In this document: piece after piece, positions 1-6,017 of the stretch
Layout: every line of letters starts with the position of its first letter
Position numbering within the stretch: position 1 is the stretch's first letter
Assembly: GCA_034430415.1 (NCBI GenBank)
Contig: DAOUEN010000009.1
Span: forward strand, 1-9,197
Source of the DNA: JADFUZ01 sp034430415
GTDB lineage: Bacteria; Chloroflexota; Dehalococcoidia; GIF9; AB-539-J10
Length of the DNA: 9,197 bases
Direction of reading: 5' to 3'
The notes under the pieces: generated by a model
The model's input: the letters and a program-made list of their open reading frames with translations, nothing else
Told to the model about the DNA's origin: nothing
The model's database searches: none
Position numbers and translations under genes: made by a program

Positions 1-471
1 GCATGCTACCGGCTTGCCAGGCTGGACAGGCAGAGCTTTCCCCATATCGTTACCGCGGGAGATGCCCAGCCATACTACACCAACTCCACTCACCTTCCTG
101 TGGATTACGGGGGCGATCTCTTTGATGCTCTGATGCACCAGGATGAGCTTCAGAGCCTTTACACTGGTGGTACGGTCTTCCATTGCTATTTGGGGGAGAG
201 GATTGATGATCCCGAAGGCTGCAAACTTCTGGTGAGGCGGATCACGGAGAACGTGCGGATGCCCTATTTCACCCTGACGCCCAGCTTCTCCATCTGTCAT
301 ACGCACGGGTATATCAGCGGGGAGTGCGCTCAGTGCCCTCTGTGTGGGGAAGAGACAGAAATCTACTCTCGCGTGGTGGGGTACTTCAGGCCCGTCCAGC
401 AGTGGAATGACGGCAAGCGCGAGGAGTTCAGACAGAGAGTGGGGTATGAGTTGGCCGCTGGCGTGTCTTGA
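1..471 (+). CDS. nrdD: Anaerobic ribonucleoside-triphosphate reductase, C-terminal part (partial at window start)
   Basis: This is the 3' end of the class III ribonucleotide reductase, which makes deoxyribonucleotides from ribonucleoside triphosphates under anoxia using a glycyl radical. The frame is open from base 1, so the gene starts before the window; 156 residues are visible. Seen directly: the conserved YYTNSTHLPV stretch (bases 94-103 region), a Cys-rich zinc-site segment with four cysteines (SIC-HTHGY then GEC-AQC-PLC, about bases 290-345), and the glycyl-radical motif RVVGY with the radical glycine at codon 379-381, followed by the usual short tail. The GTG at 100 is internal, not a start. 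The stop overlaps the start region of the activase gene by four bases, implying translational coupling. The enzyme itself does not need B12, so its link to the downstream locus may be only positional. Confidence 0.96.
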   Translation, partial: ACYRLARLDRQSFPHIVTAGDAQPYYTNSTHLPVDYGGDLFDALMHQDELQSLYTGGTVFHCYLGERIDDPEGCKLLVRRITENVRMPYFTLTPSFSICHTHGYISGECAQCPLCGEETEIYSRVVGYFRPVQQWNDGKREEFRQRVGYELAAGVS

Positions 472-1190
472 AGGCTGGGCGTTTCTCAGTGAAGATCTGC
501 GGTGTGCACGGAGTCTCCCTGATTGACTACCCCGGGAGGATCGCGTCAGTCGTGTTTCTGGGGGGCTGCAATTTCAGGTGCCCCTTCTGTCAGAACGTAA
601 GCCTTGTGGAGGGCTACAGGGCCTTGCCCTCCATGTCCGAGGACTCCGTGCTTGACCTTCTTGGACGCAGGAGAGGCTTCATCGATGGCGTCGTCATTAC
701 AGGCGGTGAGCCGTTGATGCACGGGGAGGAGTTGACGCGTCTTCTGGCAAGGTTGAGAGAGACCCGACTGTCGATTAAAGTGGACACCAATGGCTATGAC
801 GCCGACATGGTGCGGGAAGTAGTGGTGAGCGGACTGGCAGACTATGTTGCCATGGACGTCAAGACATCGCTGGAAAAGTATCACGCGGGTGCGGGCAGAA
901 GGGTCGCCGTCGACAGAATACAGAAGTCCATAGGAATCATCATGGGATCGTCGATTGAATACGAGTTCAGGACAACCTGTGTGCCGGGTCTGGTTGAGAA
1001 AGCGGACATAGAGGCTATTGCCAGGCTGATGAAAGGTGCGCGGCGCTATTACCTACAGCAATACAGGGCTGATAGGCCGACCCTAGATCCGGCCTACATG
1101 AAGTTGTCTCCGTACTCGGGGGAAGAGCTCGAGGAGTTCCGGATTATTGCCCAGCCGTATGTCGAGTCCGTCGACGTCCGGGGAATGTGA
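468..1190 (+). CDS. nrdG: Anaerobic ribonucleotide reductase activating protein, radical SAM
   Basis: The product is a radical S-adenosylmethionine enzyme that installs the glycyl radical on NrdD. With the TTG start at 468 it has 240 residues. The [4Fe-4S] motif CNFRCPFC (Cys34, Cys38, Cys41) and the SAM-contact motif TGGEP (78-82) are both present, preceded by the typical SLIDYPG segment. The length is that of the longer NrdG subfamily (compare about 150 residues for the E. coli enzyme), related to pyruvate-formate-lyase activases. The start is uncertain: TTG 468 overlaps the nrdD stop (TTGA) without a clear Shine-Dalgarno, while GTG 489 would give MKICGVHG, a common beginning for the family, with GAAGG at 470-474 rather far upstream. 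Adjacency to nrdD makes the assignment firm; a general pyruvate-formate-lyase activase is the only real alternative. Confidence 0.93.
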   Translation: MKAGRFSVKICGVHGVSLIDYPGRIASVVFLGGCNFRCPFCQNVSLVEGYRALPSMSEDSVLDLLGRRRGFIDGVVITGGEPLMHGEELTRLLARLRETRLSIKVDTNGYDADMVREVVVSGLADYVAMDVKTSLEKYHAGAGRRVAVDRIQKSIGIIMGSSIEYEFRTTCVPGLVEKADIEAIARLMKGARRYYLQQYRADRPTLDPAYMKLSPYSGEELEEFRIIAQPYVESVDVRGM

Positions 1191-1202
1191 ACCCGCCACA
1201 TG

Positions 1203-1319
1203 ACTTGCCGCCTGTCGAGACTGGTGGTGGAGTCGCTGGAGGCCCGGGGTACTGCTGCTCACTCGGATGGCTGCAATTGTGGGAAGACAGCTAGGATTCC
1301 GGCGGCGACGCAGGCAAGT
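1203..1319 (+). promoter_or_regulatory. Possible diverged cobalamin riboswitch (B12-box-like leader)
   Basis: Seen in the sequence: AGCTAGGATTCCGGCG at 1289-1304 agrees with the B12-box consensus AGYCMGGAGACCKGCC at about 12 of 16 positions. It is preceded by GTGGGAAG (1279-1286) and, further up, CACT (1260-1263), in the same order as the CACTG...GTGGGAAG hairpin of known cobalamin riboswitches. GGTG (1223-1226) and ACTG (1251-1254) occur where core pieces could lie. A perfect 7-base stem, ACTTGCC (1203-1209) with GGCAAGT (1313-1319), can close the domain; GCCGCC 1207-1212 with GGCGGC 1301-1306 is a competing pairing. Against it: the upstream GGGAA core is missing, the element is short, and the best promoter lies just downstream. 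It is offered because the following genes look like a B12 system. Confidence 0.3.
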
Positions 1320-1323
1320 GGAC

Positions 1324-1352
1324 TTGACTATAATCAAACAAAGTTGTATGCT
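1324..1352 (+). promoter_or_regulatory. Candidate sigma-70-type promoter for the transport operon
   Basis: TTGACT (1324-1329) and TATGCT (1347-1352) are separated by 17 bases, the optimal spacing. The boxes match the -35 and -10 consensus at 5 of 6 and 4 of 6 positions. Transcription would begin near 1359 and give a leader of about 60 bases before the ATG at 1418. A perfect TATAAT also occurs at 1329-1334, overlapping the -35 box, but it has no good -35 at the right distance. If this promoter is the main one, the riboswitch-like element just upstream would not be transcribed from it. Confidence 0.5.
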
Positions 1353-1417
1353 GTAGGCGGTCTGTTGTTTTGGGACCGGGGTCCGTTGCTGAGGTGCCGC
1401 TGACAGAGGAGGTATGA

Positions 1418-4081
1418 ATGAGGAGCATCAAGAGGAGGCTCGGCCTCGTCGGCATAGCGTTGCTGGTGCTTGTCTTGCTGGTGCCGGCGCTGTTGCCCGC
1501 GGTGGTTCTGGCCTACCCCTACAGCCCATCGGACACCGAGGTTGATACTGCTCTGGTCTTTCTGCGGGATGAGCAGACAGGTAATGGTGATATAGGAGGC
1601 TTTGAGGTTTCAGCGTGGGTGGTGATGGCCATAGCCGCCGCTGGAGAGGACCCTGCTGACTGGAAGGTGGGCAGCAATCCATCGATTGTTGATTATCTCG
1701 CGGCTCACGCTGACGAGGCCACTTCCGCCAGTGACTACGCCCGCATGATCCAGGCAGTCGTTGCTGCCGGTGAGAACCCCAGCGATTTCGGCGGCGTTGA
1801 TTTTGTCGATCTGTTGTCAAGTGAGTACAGTGGCGGCCAGATTGGTGACCCGTTGTTGGTCAGTGATGATTTCTGGGGAGTCGTGGCTCTCATTGCCGCT
1901 GGCGAAAGCGCGGCATCGGATATTGTGGAAGACAGCGTGGCGTTCATCAAGTACTGCCAGCAATCTGGCGGTGGGTGGGGTTACGATGTTGCGGCGTCAT
2001 GGGGTACGGATGTTGATGATACCGCGGCCGCGATCATGGCCCTGGTGGCTGCTGGTGAGAGTTCAGGTTCAGGCGCTGTTGCGGATGGCTTGCTGTATAT
2101 GAAAGGCAAGCAGATGGACAATGGCGGCTTCGACTCGTGGGGAGCGAGCAACCCTGGCACTGACTCTTGGGCGATTGATGCTATTGTGGCTGTGGGGCAG
2201 AATCCCACAAGTGCCGGTTGGACCAAGAACGGATTTACGCCTCTCGATGACCTGGAAAGCTTCCAGAACCCCGGTGGCTCCTTCGACGACTATCTTGGCA
2301 ATCCCGACCCCTGGATGACGGCCTATGCCATACCGGCGTTTCTTGGCGAACCCTATCCTGTTGCGGTGCAGGACACCGAGCCGGAATACGAGCCATCAAT
2401 AGGCTTCGACCCCGAGGATTTCAGCTTCTCCGCCACCGAGGACGGGGAAGACCCTCTGGACAGGACCCTGGAGATATGGAACTCCGAGGACGGCACGCTC
2501 GAGTGGTCGGTGGAGAGCGATGAAGACTGGCTCTCTCTGCACCCCACAAGCGGCAGCTCCACGGGAGAAAGAGACGATGTTACCGTATCGGTGGATGTCT
2601 CAGGGCTGACTGAAGGAGAGTACGATGCCACCATTACCATTGAGGCTCCGTATGCTGAGAACGGCCCGCGAACGGTTGACGTTAGCCTGGAGCTTGGGGA
2701 GGCGGCGGATGAGCCGACCGTAGCCTACAACCCCTCCAGCTTCAGCTTTGCTGCTGAGGAAGATGGAGATGATCCTCCAGACCAGATGCTGGAGATATGG
2801 AACTCGGGTACCGACGAGATTTCCTGGTCAGTGGAGAGCGACGAAGACTGGCTTGAGCTCGATCCCGCGGACGGGGACTCCGATGGAGAGCACGACGAAG
2901 TCACCCTGTCCGTCGATATCTCTGACCTGGATGCAGGCGACCATGAAGCTACTATTACCATTGAAGCCCCTGAGGCGGACAACAGCCCGGAGACAATCAC
3001 CGTGGAACTGGAGATTGAAGGGAATGTGGGGGAGGACGAGCCCACAATAGACTTCAGCCCCTCCAGCCTGGCCTTTATCGCTGATGAAGGTGGAGGAGAC
3101 CCACAGGGCAAGACGTTGAGAATATGGAACTCCGGGGACGGCACGCTCGACTGGTCGGTGAGCGCTGATGCCGACTGGATCGACCTGGACCCCGATGAAG
3201 GCAAGTCCACCGGCACCGGCCAGAAGCGCAACGTTAACGTTTCCGTGGATATTTCCGGTCTGGACGAGGGCGAATACGATGCTGAGATCACGATTCGGGA
3301 CCCCGACGCCAGCAAGAAGACGGAGAAGGTAGAGGTGACTCTGGAAGTCTCCGGCGCCTCAGCTTCTGGTCTCTACACTCTTACCACCAGGGCCAGCCCT
3401 TCGAACGGGGGTACTGTTGGGCTGAATGTGCCCCAGCCCTCGGGAGGCTATGCCGACGGCACCGCAGTCCAGCTGACGGCCACCCCTTCCCCGGGATACG
3501 TGTTCAGCAGTTGGTCCGGGGGCGTTCTCGGGAGCGACAACCCGGCTACTGTGACCATGTCCTTCAACATGAGCGTCACCGCCAATTTCGTGCCGTTCAA
3601 CATCGGAGCCCTTACCAACGTGGAACTGGTGAGTCTGTCCCCACAGGTATCATCCGTTTCCGTTGGGACGTATCCTGTTCAGGAACTGGGCCATACTGCC
3701 AAAGGCTTCACTGTAGAAGGGGCCTATGTCGTTACCCCGCAGGGCAGCGGCAGCTTCACGCTGCGTTTCACCGGTGTCTCTGCCCCCCATAATGTGAAGG
3801 CTTACAAGGTTGGTGATACCTTCTGGACGTTGCTTCCCACGACGGTGGCCGGCGACAGCGCCATTGACGTCACCATGAATGCCGTTGACCCGGTAATAGT
3901 GCTGGCGAGCGCGCCGTCTCCCGGCAGTCAGTCTCTTACCGGCCGCATATCGGCTTTGATCGGCAAGATATCGGGCTCTGCCGGCGATCTGGACACCCCT
4001 GTCATAGTGGCTATTCTGATTATCGCGGCGCTTGTTGCCGGGGTAGTGTTCGTATTTGTGTTGCTGGCAAGACAGCGTTGA
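1418..4081 (+). CDS. Secreted, membrane-anchored alpha-toroid / BACON-repeat protein, possible corrinoid capture protein
   Basis: The product has 887 residues. AGAGGAGG (1405-1412) supports the ATG at 1418. Residues 1-32 are a signal peptide (RSIKRR, a long hydrophobic core, cleavage likely after VLA). Residues about 36-312 are helical repeats ending in AxxAAGExP-like turns and QxxGGWG/NGGF-like loops, typical of the alpha-toroid fold shared by prenyltransferases, squalene cyclases and the alpha domain of intrinsic factor/transcobalamin; DVDDTA lies at 198-203. Three BACON-like beta domains follow (about 324-428, 433-534, 541-647), then an InlB-type beta repeat (652-725, with GYVFSSWSGG), an unrecognised beta region (726-830) and a C-terminal transmembrane helix (861-883) ending LARQR. 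The protein would sit outside the cell, tethered to the membrane. BACON domains usually act as spacers or carbohydrate binders. The gene lies 65 bases before a DUF4430 gene and an ECF importer, so ligand capture is inferred. A plain surface adhesin or carbohydrate-binding protein is the alternative. Confidence 0.82.
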   Translation: MRSIKRRLGLVGIALLVLVLLVPALLPAVVLAYPYSPSDTEVDTALVFLRDEQTGNGDIGGFEVSAWVVMAIAAAGEDPADWKVGSNPSIVDYLAAHADEATSASDYARMIQAVVAAGENPSDFGGVDFVDLLSSEYSGGQIGDPLLVSDDFWGVVALIAAGESAASDIVEDSVAFIKYCQQSGGGWGYDVAASWGTDVDDTAAAIMALVAAGESSGSGAVADGLLYMKGKQMDNGGFDSWGASNPGTDSWAIDAIVAVGQNPTSAGWTKNGFTPLDDLESFQNPGGSFDDYLGNPDPWMTAYAIPAFLGEPYPVAVQDTEPEYEPSIGFDPEDFSFSATEDGEDPLDRTLEIWNSEDGTLEWSVESDEDWLSLHPTSGSSTGERDDVTVSVDVSGLTEGEYDATITIEAPYAENGPRTVDVSLELGEAADEPTVAYNPSSFSFAAEEDGDDPPDQMLEIWNSGTDEISWSVESDEDWLELDPADGDSDGEHDEVTLSVDISDLDAGDHEATITIEAPEADNSPETITVELEIEGNVGEDEPTIDFSPSSLAFIADEGGGDPQGKTLRIWNSGDGTLDWSVSADADWIDLDPDEGKSTGTGQKRNVNVSVDISGLDEGEYDAEITIRDPDASKKTEKVEVTLEVSGASASGLYTLTTRASPSNGGTVGLNVPQPSGGYADGTAVQLTATPSPGYVFSSWSGGVLGSDNPATVTMSFNMSVTANFVPFNIGALTNVELVSLSPQVSSVSVGTYPVQELGHTAKGFTVEGAYVVTPQGSGSFTLRFTGVSAPHNVKAYKVGDTFWTLLPTTVAGDSAIDVTMNAVDPVIVLASAPSPGSQSLTGRISALIGKISGSAGDLDTPVIVAILIIAALVAGVVFVFVLLARQR
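2009..2026 (+). other. DVDDTA motif in the toroid domain
   Basis: Residues 198-203 read DVDDTA. This equals the DxDDTA acid motif of class II terpene cyclases such as squalene-hopene cyclase, and it also resembles the VDTAAM helix starts of intrinsic factor and transcobalamin. Because the protein is exported and the domain is only about 280 residues, cyclase activity is unlikely; the motif is probably a fold signature. Confidence 0.6.
2387..3352 (+). repeat. Three tandem BACON-like domain repeats
   Basis: Three in-frame units of about 100-105 codons start near 2387, 2714 and 3038. Each follows the order FxPxxFSF, LEIWNSxDGTLEWSV, DEDWL, a glycine-rich turn, VTVSVDxSGL, GEYDATITIEAP. Similarity persists in the DNA: 2474-2512 and 3122-3160 differ at only two of 39 bases. 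The units are strongly acidic. This points to fairly recent duplication or gene conversion within the gene. Confidence 0.85.
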
Positions 4082-4133
4082 CCGAAAGCGAGCCAGCGAC
4101 TGCTGAGTCCTCCACTGGATAATGGATAGGGTC

Positions 4134-4149
4134 GAAGGAAGGTAGTCTG
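4134..4149 (+). promoter_or_regulatory. Ribosome binding site and candidate CTG start of the DUF4430 gene
   Basis: GAAGGAAGG (4134-4142) is the only strong Shine-Dalgarno in front of the DUF4430 frame. Four bases later comes CTG (4147-4149), in frame with the coding region. The frame is closed by TAA at 4120-4122 and contains no ATG or TTG before GTG 4180, which itself has no Shine-Dalgarno. CTG is a rare bacterial start, but it alone yields a normal export signal with a positive charge before the hydrophobic stretch. Confidence 0.5.
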
Positions 4150-5097
4150 TCGAGAGCGGGCCTCATACTGTCTATTGCCGTGTGCTTGACTGCCGTCTTC
4201 TGGTGCAGCTGTCAGCCGGGGCCAGCGCAGCCTTCAGACGTAGCGGAGGTCAGGGTCGTCATTACGCGGGACCTGGGCAATGAGCTGGTGCTCGACGAAG
4301 GAGTAGCGGTGCGCAGCGGTGCCAGTGCGCTCGATGCTCTGGAAGAGGTAGCGATGGTGGAAACTAAGTACGGCGGAGGATTCGTCGAGGCTATAGATGG
4401 GGTGGGGTCCCAGTATTCGACGGGTATGGGCAGGCGTGATTGGTTCTTCTACATGAATGGAATGTCGGCCAAGTTCGGTGCGCGTGACTATGTGCTCTGT
4501 GATGGCGACGTGGAGCACTGGGATTTCCGTAGCTGGAGTTTCCGCTCTTTTGTTCCAGCCATTGTTGGTGATTTCCCTCAGCCATTCCTTGGCGGCTATC
4601 AGGGTAGGGTCCCGGCAACGGTGATAGCGCACGGCGAAAGGTTTGGTGATGGGGCGCGCGAGCTAGCAACTAGGCTGAAAGGGCTAGGAGTTGAGTTAGT
4701 CTATGTTCGAGCTATGAACGAGCTGGCATCCCAGGAGAAGCAGGAGTGCAATCTGATTCTGCTGGGGACCGCGGATCTAGAGTTGATATCTGAGCTGGGC
4801 GGGAATGCCAGGCTGGGGTTCTGCATTGAGTGTCGGGATGGTGGGTTAGTTGTATTTGATTCGCGGGGGAGAGAGACGCGGTATCCATCGGGTTGCGGGT
4901 TCTTACAGGCGACTCAGAATCCCTGGAACCCAAAGGGGATCGGGGTGTGCGAGAATGTGGTCTTGGTGGTTTCAGGCATGGATGATGGCCAGGTGCACGA
5001 CGCTCTGGCTCTTCTTGTCAGTGGTGCTGAGGAGGCCCGCTATGCCTGTGCCGCAATAGTCGTCGACGGGGAAGTCATAAAGGTGCCTCGGTGCTGA
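4147..5097 (+). CDS. DUF4430 (transcobalamin beta-domain-like) putative lipoprotein
   Basis: From the CTG at 4147 the product has 316 residues; from the GTG at 4180 it has 305. With the longer start, residues 2-22 form SR, a hydrophobic run, then CSC with Cys22 as the likely lipidated cysteine; the lipobox is imperfect (Trp at -3). Residues about 36-128 carry the DUF4430 pattern: beta strands, a GASALDAL helix, GGGFVEAIDGV, a WFFYMNG core and DYVLCDGDVEHW. In Pfam this domain corresponds to the C-terminal beta domain of intrinsic factor and transcobalamin. Residues about 141-316 form a second alpha/beta-looking domain with LILLGT, GFLQATQNPWNPKG and ENVVLVVSGMDD, whose family I cannot name with certainty. 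The stop overlaps the ecfT start by seven bases, indicating translational coupling. Inferred role: an extracytoplasmic ligand-binding partner for the importer, perhaps working with the toroid protein. Confidence 0.78.
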   Translation: MSRAGLILSIAVCLTAVFWCSCQPGPAQPSDVAEVRVVITRDLGNELVLDEGVAVRSGASALDALEEVAMVETKYGGGFVEAIDGVGSQYSTGMGRRDWFFYMNGMSAKFGARDYVLCDGDVEHWDFRSWSFRSFVPAIVGDFPQPFLGGYQGRVPATVIAHGERFGDGARELATRLKGLGVELVYVRAMNELASQEKQECNLILLGTADLELISELGGNARLGFCIECRDGGLVVFDSRGRETRYPSGCGFLQATQNPWNPKGIGVCENVVLVVSGMDDGQVHDALALLVSGAEEARYACAAIVVDGEVIKVPRC

Positions 5098-6017
5098 GCT
5101 ACCGGTATGACGACAAGGGCACTGCTGTCCACAGGCTCAACCCCTGGTGCAAAGTGGCATGGGTTGCCAGCGTCTTTCTGGTCGCTCTTCTGCTCAACAA
5201 TCCGCTGTACCTCCTGTTGTTGTTTCTGTCGACGCTGCCATTGATCTTGGCGGCCAAAGTATGGAAGGAATGGGTTGCCCTCACGGAATTTCTTCTTCTG
5301 CTCTGTGTGCTTGTCATAGTTGTGAACGGGCTGGTGGGCAATCAGGGCTCCCATGTTCTGTATCAAGTACCTGTTGTGCTGCCTATAGTGGGTGCTCCTA
5401 AGATAACCTGGGAGGCTATTCTCTGTGGGGTGGGGAATAGCCTGAGATTGTTGGCCATATTCTCTGCTTGCACCATATTCGTGTTTACTGTGCATCCCGA
5501 CGATCTCATGCTGGCGCTGCTCAAGGTGAAGTGGCCCTACAAGTCAGTTCTGATCATGTCCTTGTCGACCAAGTTTGTCCCCGGGCTGATTGATGATGCC
5601 CAGCGTATTGCTGACGTCCAGAGATGCAGGGGACGCCAGTTTGACAAAGGCGGACGCATCCACAGAGCCAGGAACTACATGGCAGTCGCCATTCCCTTGC
5701 TGTCCAATGCATTGGATAGAGCGATCCAGGTGGCGGAAGCTATGGAGTCAAGGGCTTTCGGTTCCGGTAAGGACAGAACATTCTACAAAGAGTTGAGTAT
5801 GAGGCGAGTGGATGTTGCCGCCTTGGGCCTTGCCCTTTCGCCCGCTGCGTTTGGCATTGCCTTGCGCTGTCTGGGTCGCGGAGGATACGAGTACTATCCC
5901 GTGTACCAGCCTATCGGCTTTGCGCTATCCGACGTAGTCACGCTGATCGCCCTGGCGTTCTTGTTGAACACGCTGTTCTTTCTGGCTCGTCTGGAGGAGA
6001 GAATGGGCCTTGATTAG
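5091..6017 (+). CDS. ecfT: ECF transporter transmembrane coupling protein EcfT
   Basis: EcfT is the membrane scaffold that links the substrate-binding S-component to the EcfA ATPases. The product has 308 residues. The GTG start at 5091 overlaps the previous stop and is preceded by AAAGGTG (5079-5085). Hydrophobic segments lie at about 23-35, 38-55, 65-83, 118-135, 241-263 and 280-298, with a long amphipathic cytoplasmic stretch between. The family opening HRLNPWCK is at 14-21. The two coupling motifs that dock onto the ATPases are visible as CRG (179-181, in VQRCRGRQF) and SRA (220-222, in AMESRAFG). The usual form is ARG, so the second is unusual. The gene sits between the DUF4430 gene and the fused ATPase gene, so this is a dedicated importer and not a shared one. 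Confidence 0.92.
   Translation: MLSYRYDDKGTAVHRLNPWCKVAWVASVFLVALLLNNPLYLLLLFLSTLPLILAAKVWKEWVALTEFLLLLCVLVIVVNGLVGNQGSHVLYQVPVVLPIVGAPKITWEAILCGVGNSLRLLAIFSACTIFVFTVHPDDLMLALLKVKWPYKSVLIMSLSTKFVPGLIDDAQRIADVQRCRGRQFDKGGRIHRARNYMAVAIPLLSNALDRAIQVAEAMESRAFGSGKDRTFYKELSMRRVDVAALGLALSPAAFGIALRCLGRGGYEYYPVYQPIGFALSDVVTLIALAFLLNTLFFLARLEERMGLD

Noticed and set aside
1185..1201. Hairpin ATGTG/CACAT at the nrdG stop as a terminator
   Set aside because: The stem is only five mostly weak pairs with a seven-base loop and no following T-run.
1200..1403. Open frame of 67 codons between nrdG and the toroid gene
   Set aside because: It has no Shine-Dalgarno and an unstructured Cys/Arg/Gly-rich composition, and it covers the promoter and leader elements.
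2725..3315. Open frame of 196 codons on the minus strand inside the BACON repeats
   Set aside because: It is Ser/Pro-rich and repeats with the BACON units, as expected of the antisense of acidic, repetitive coding sequence; no start signals.
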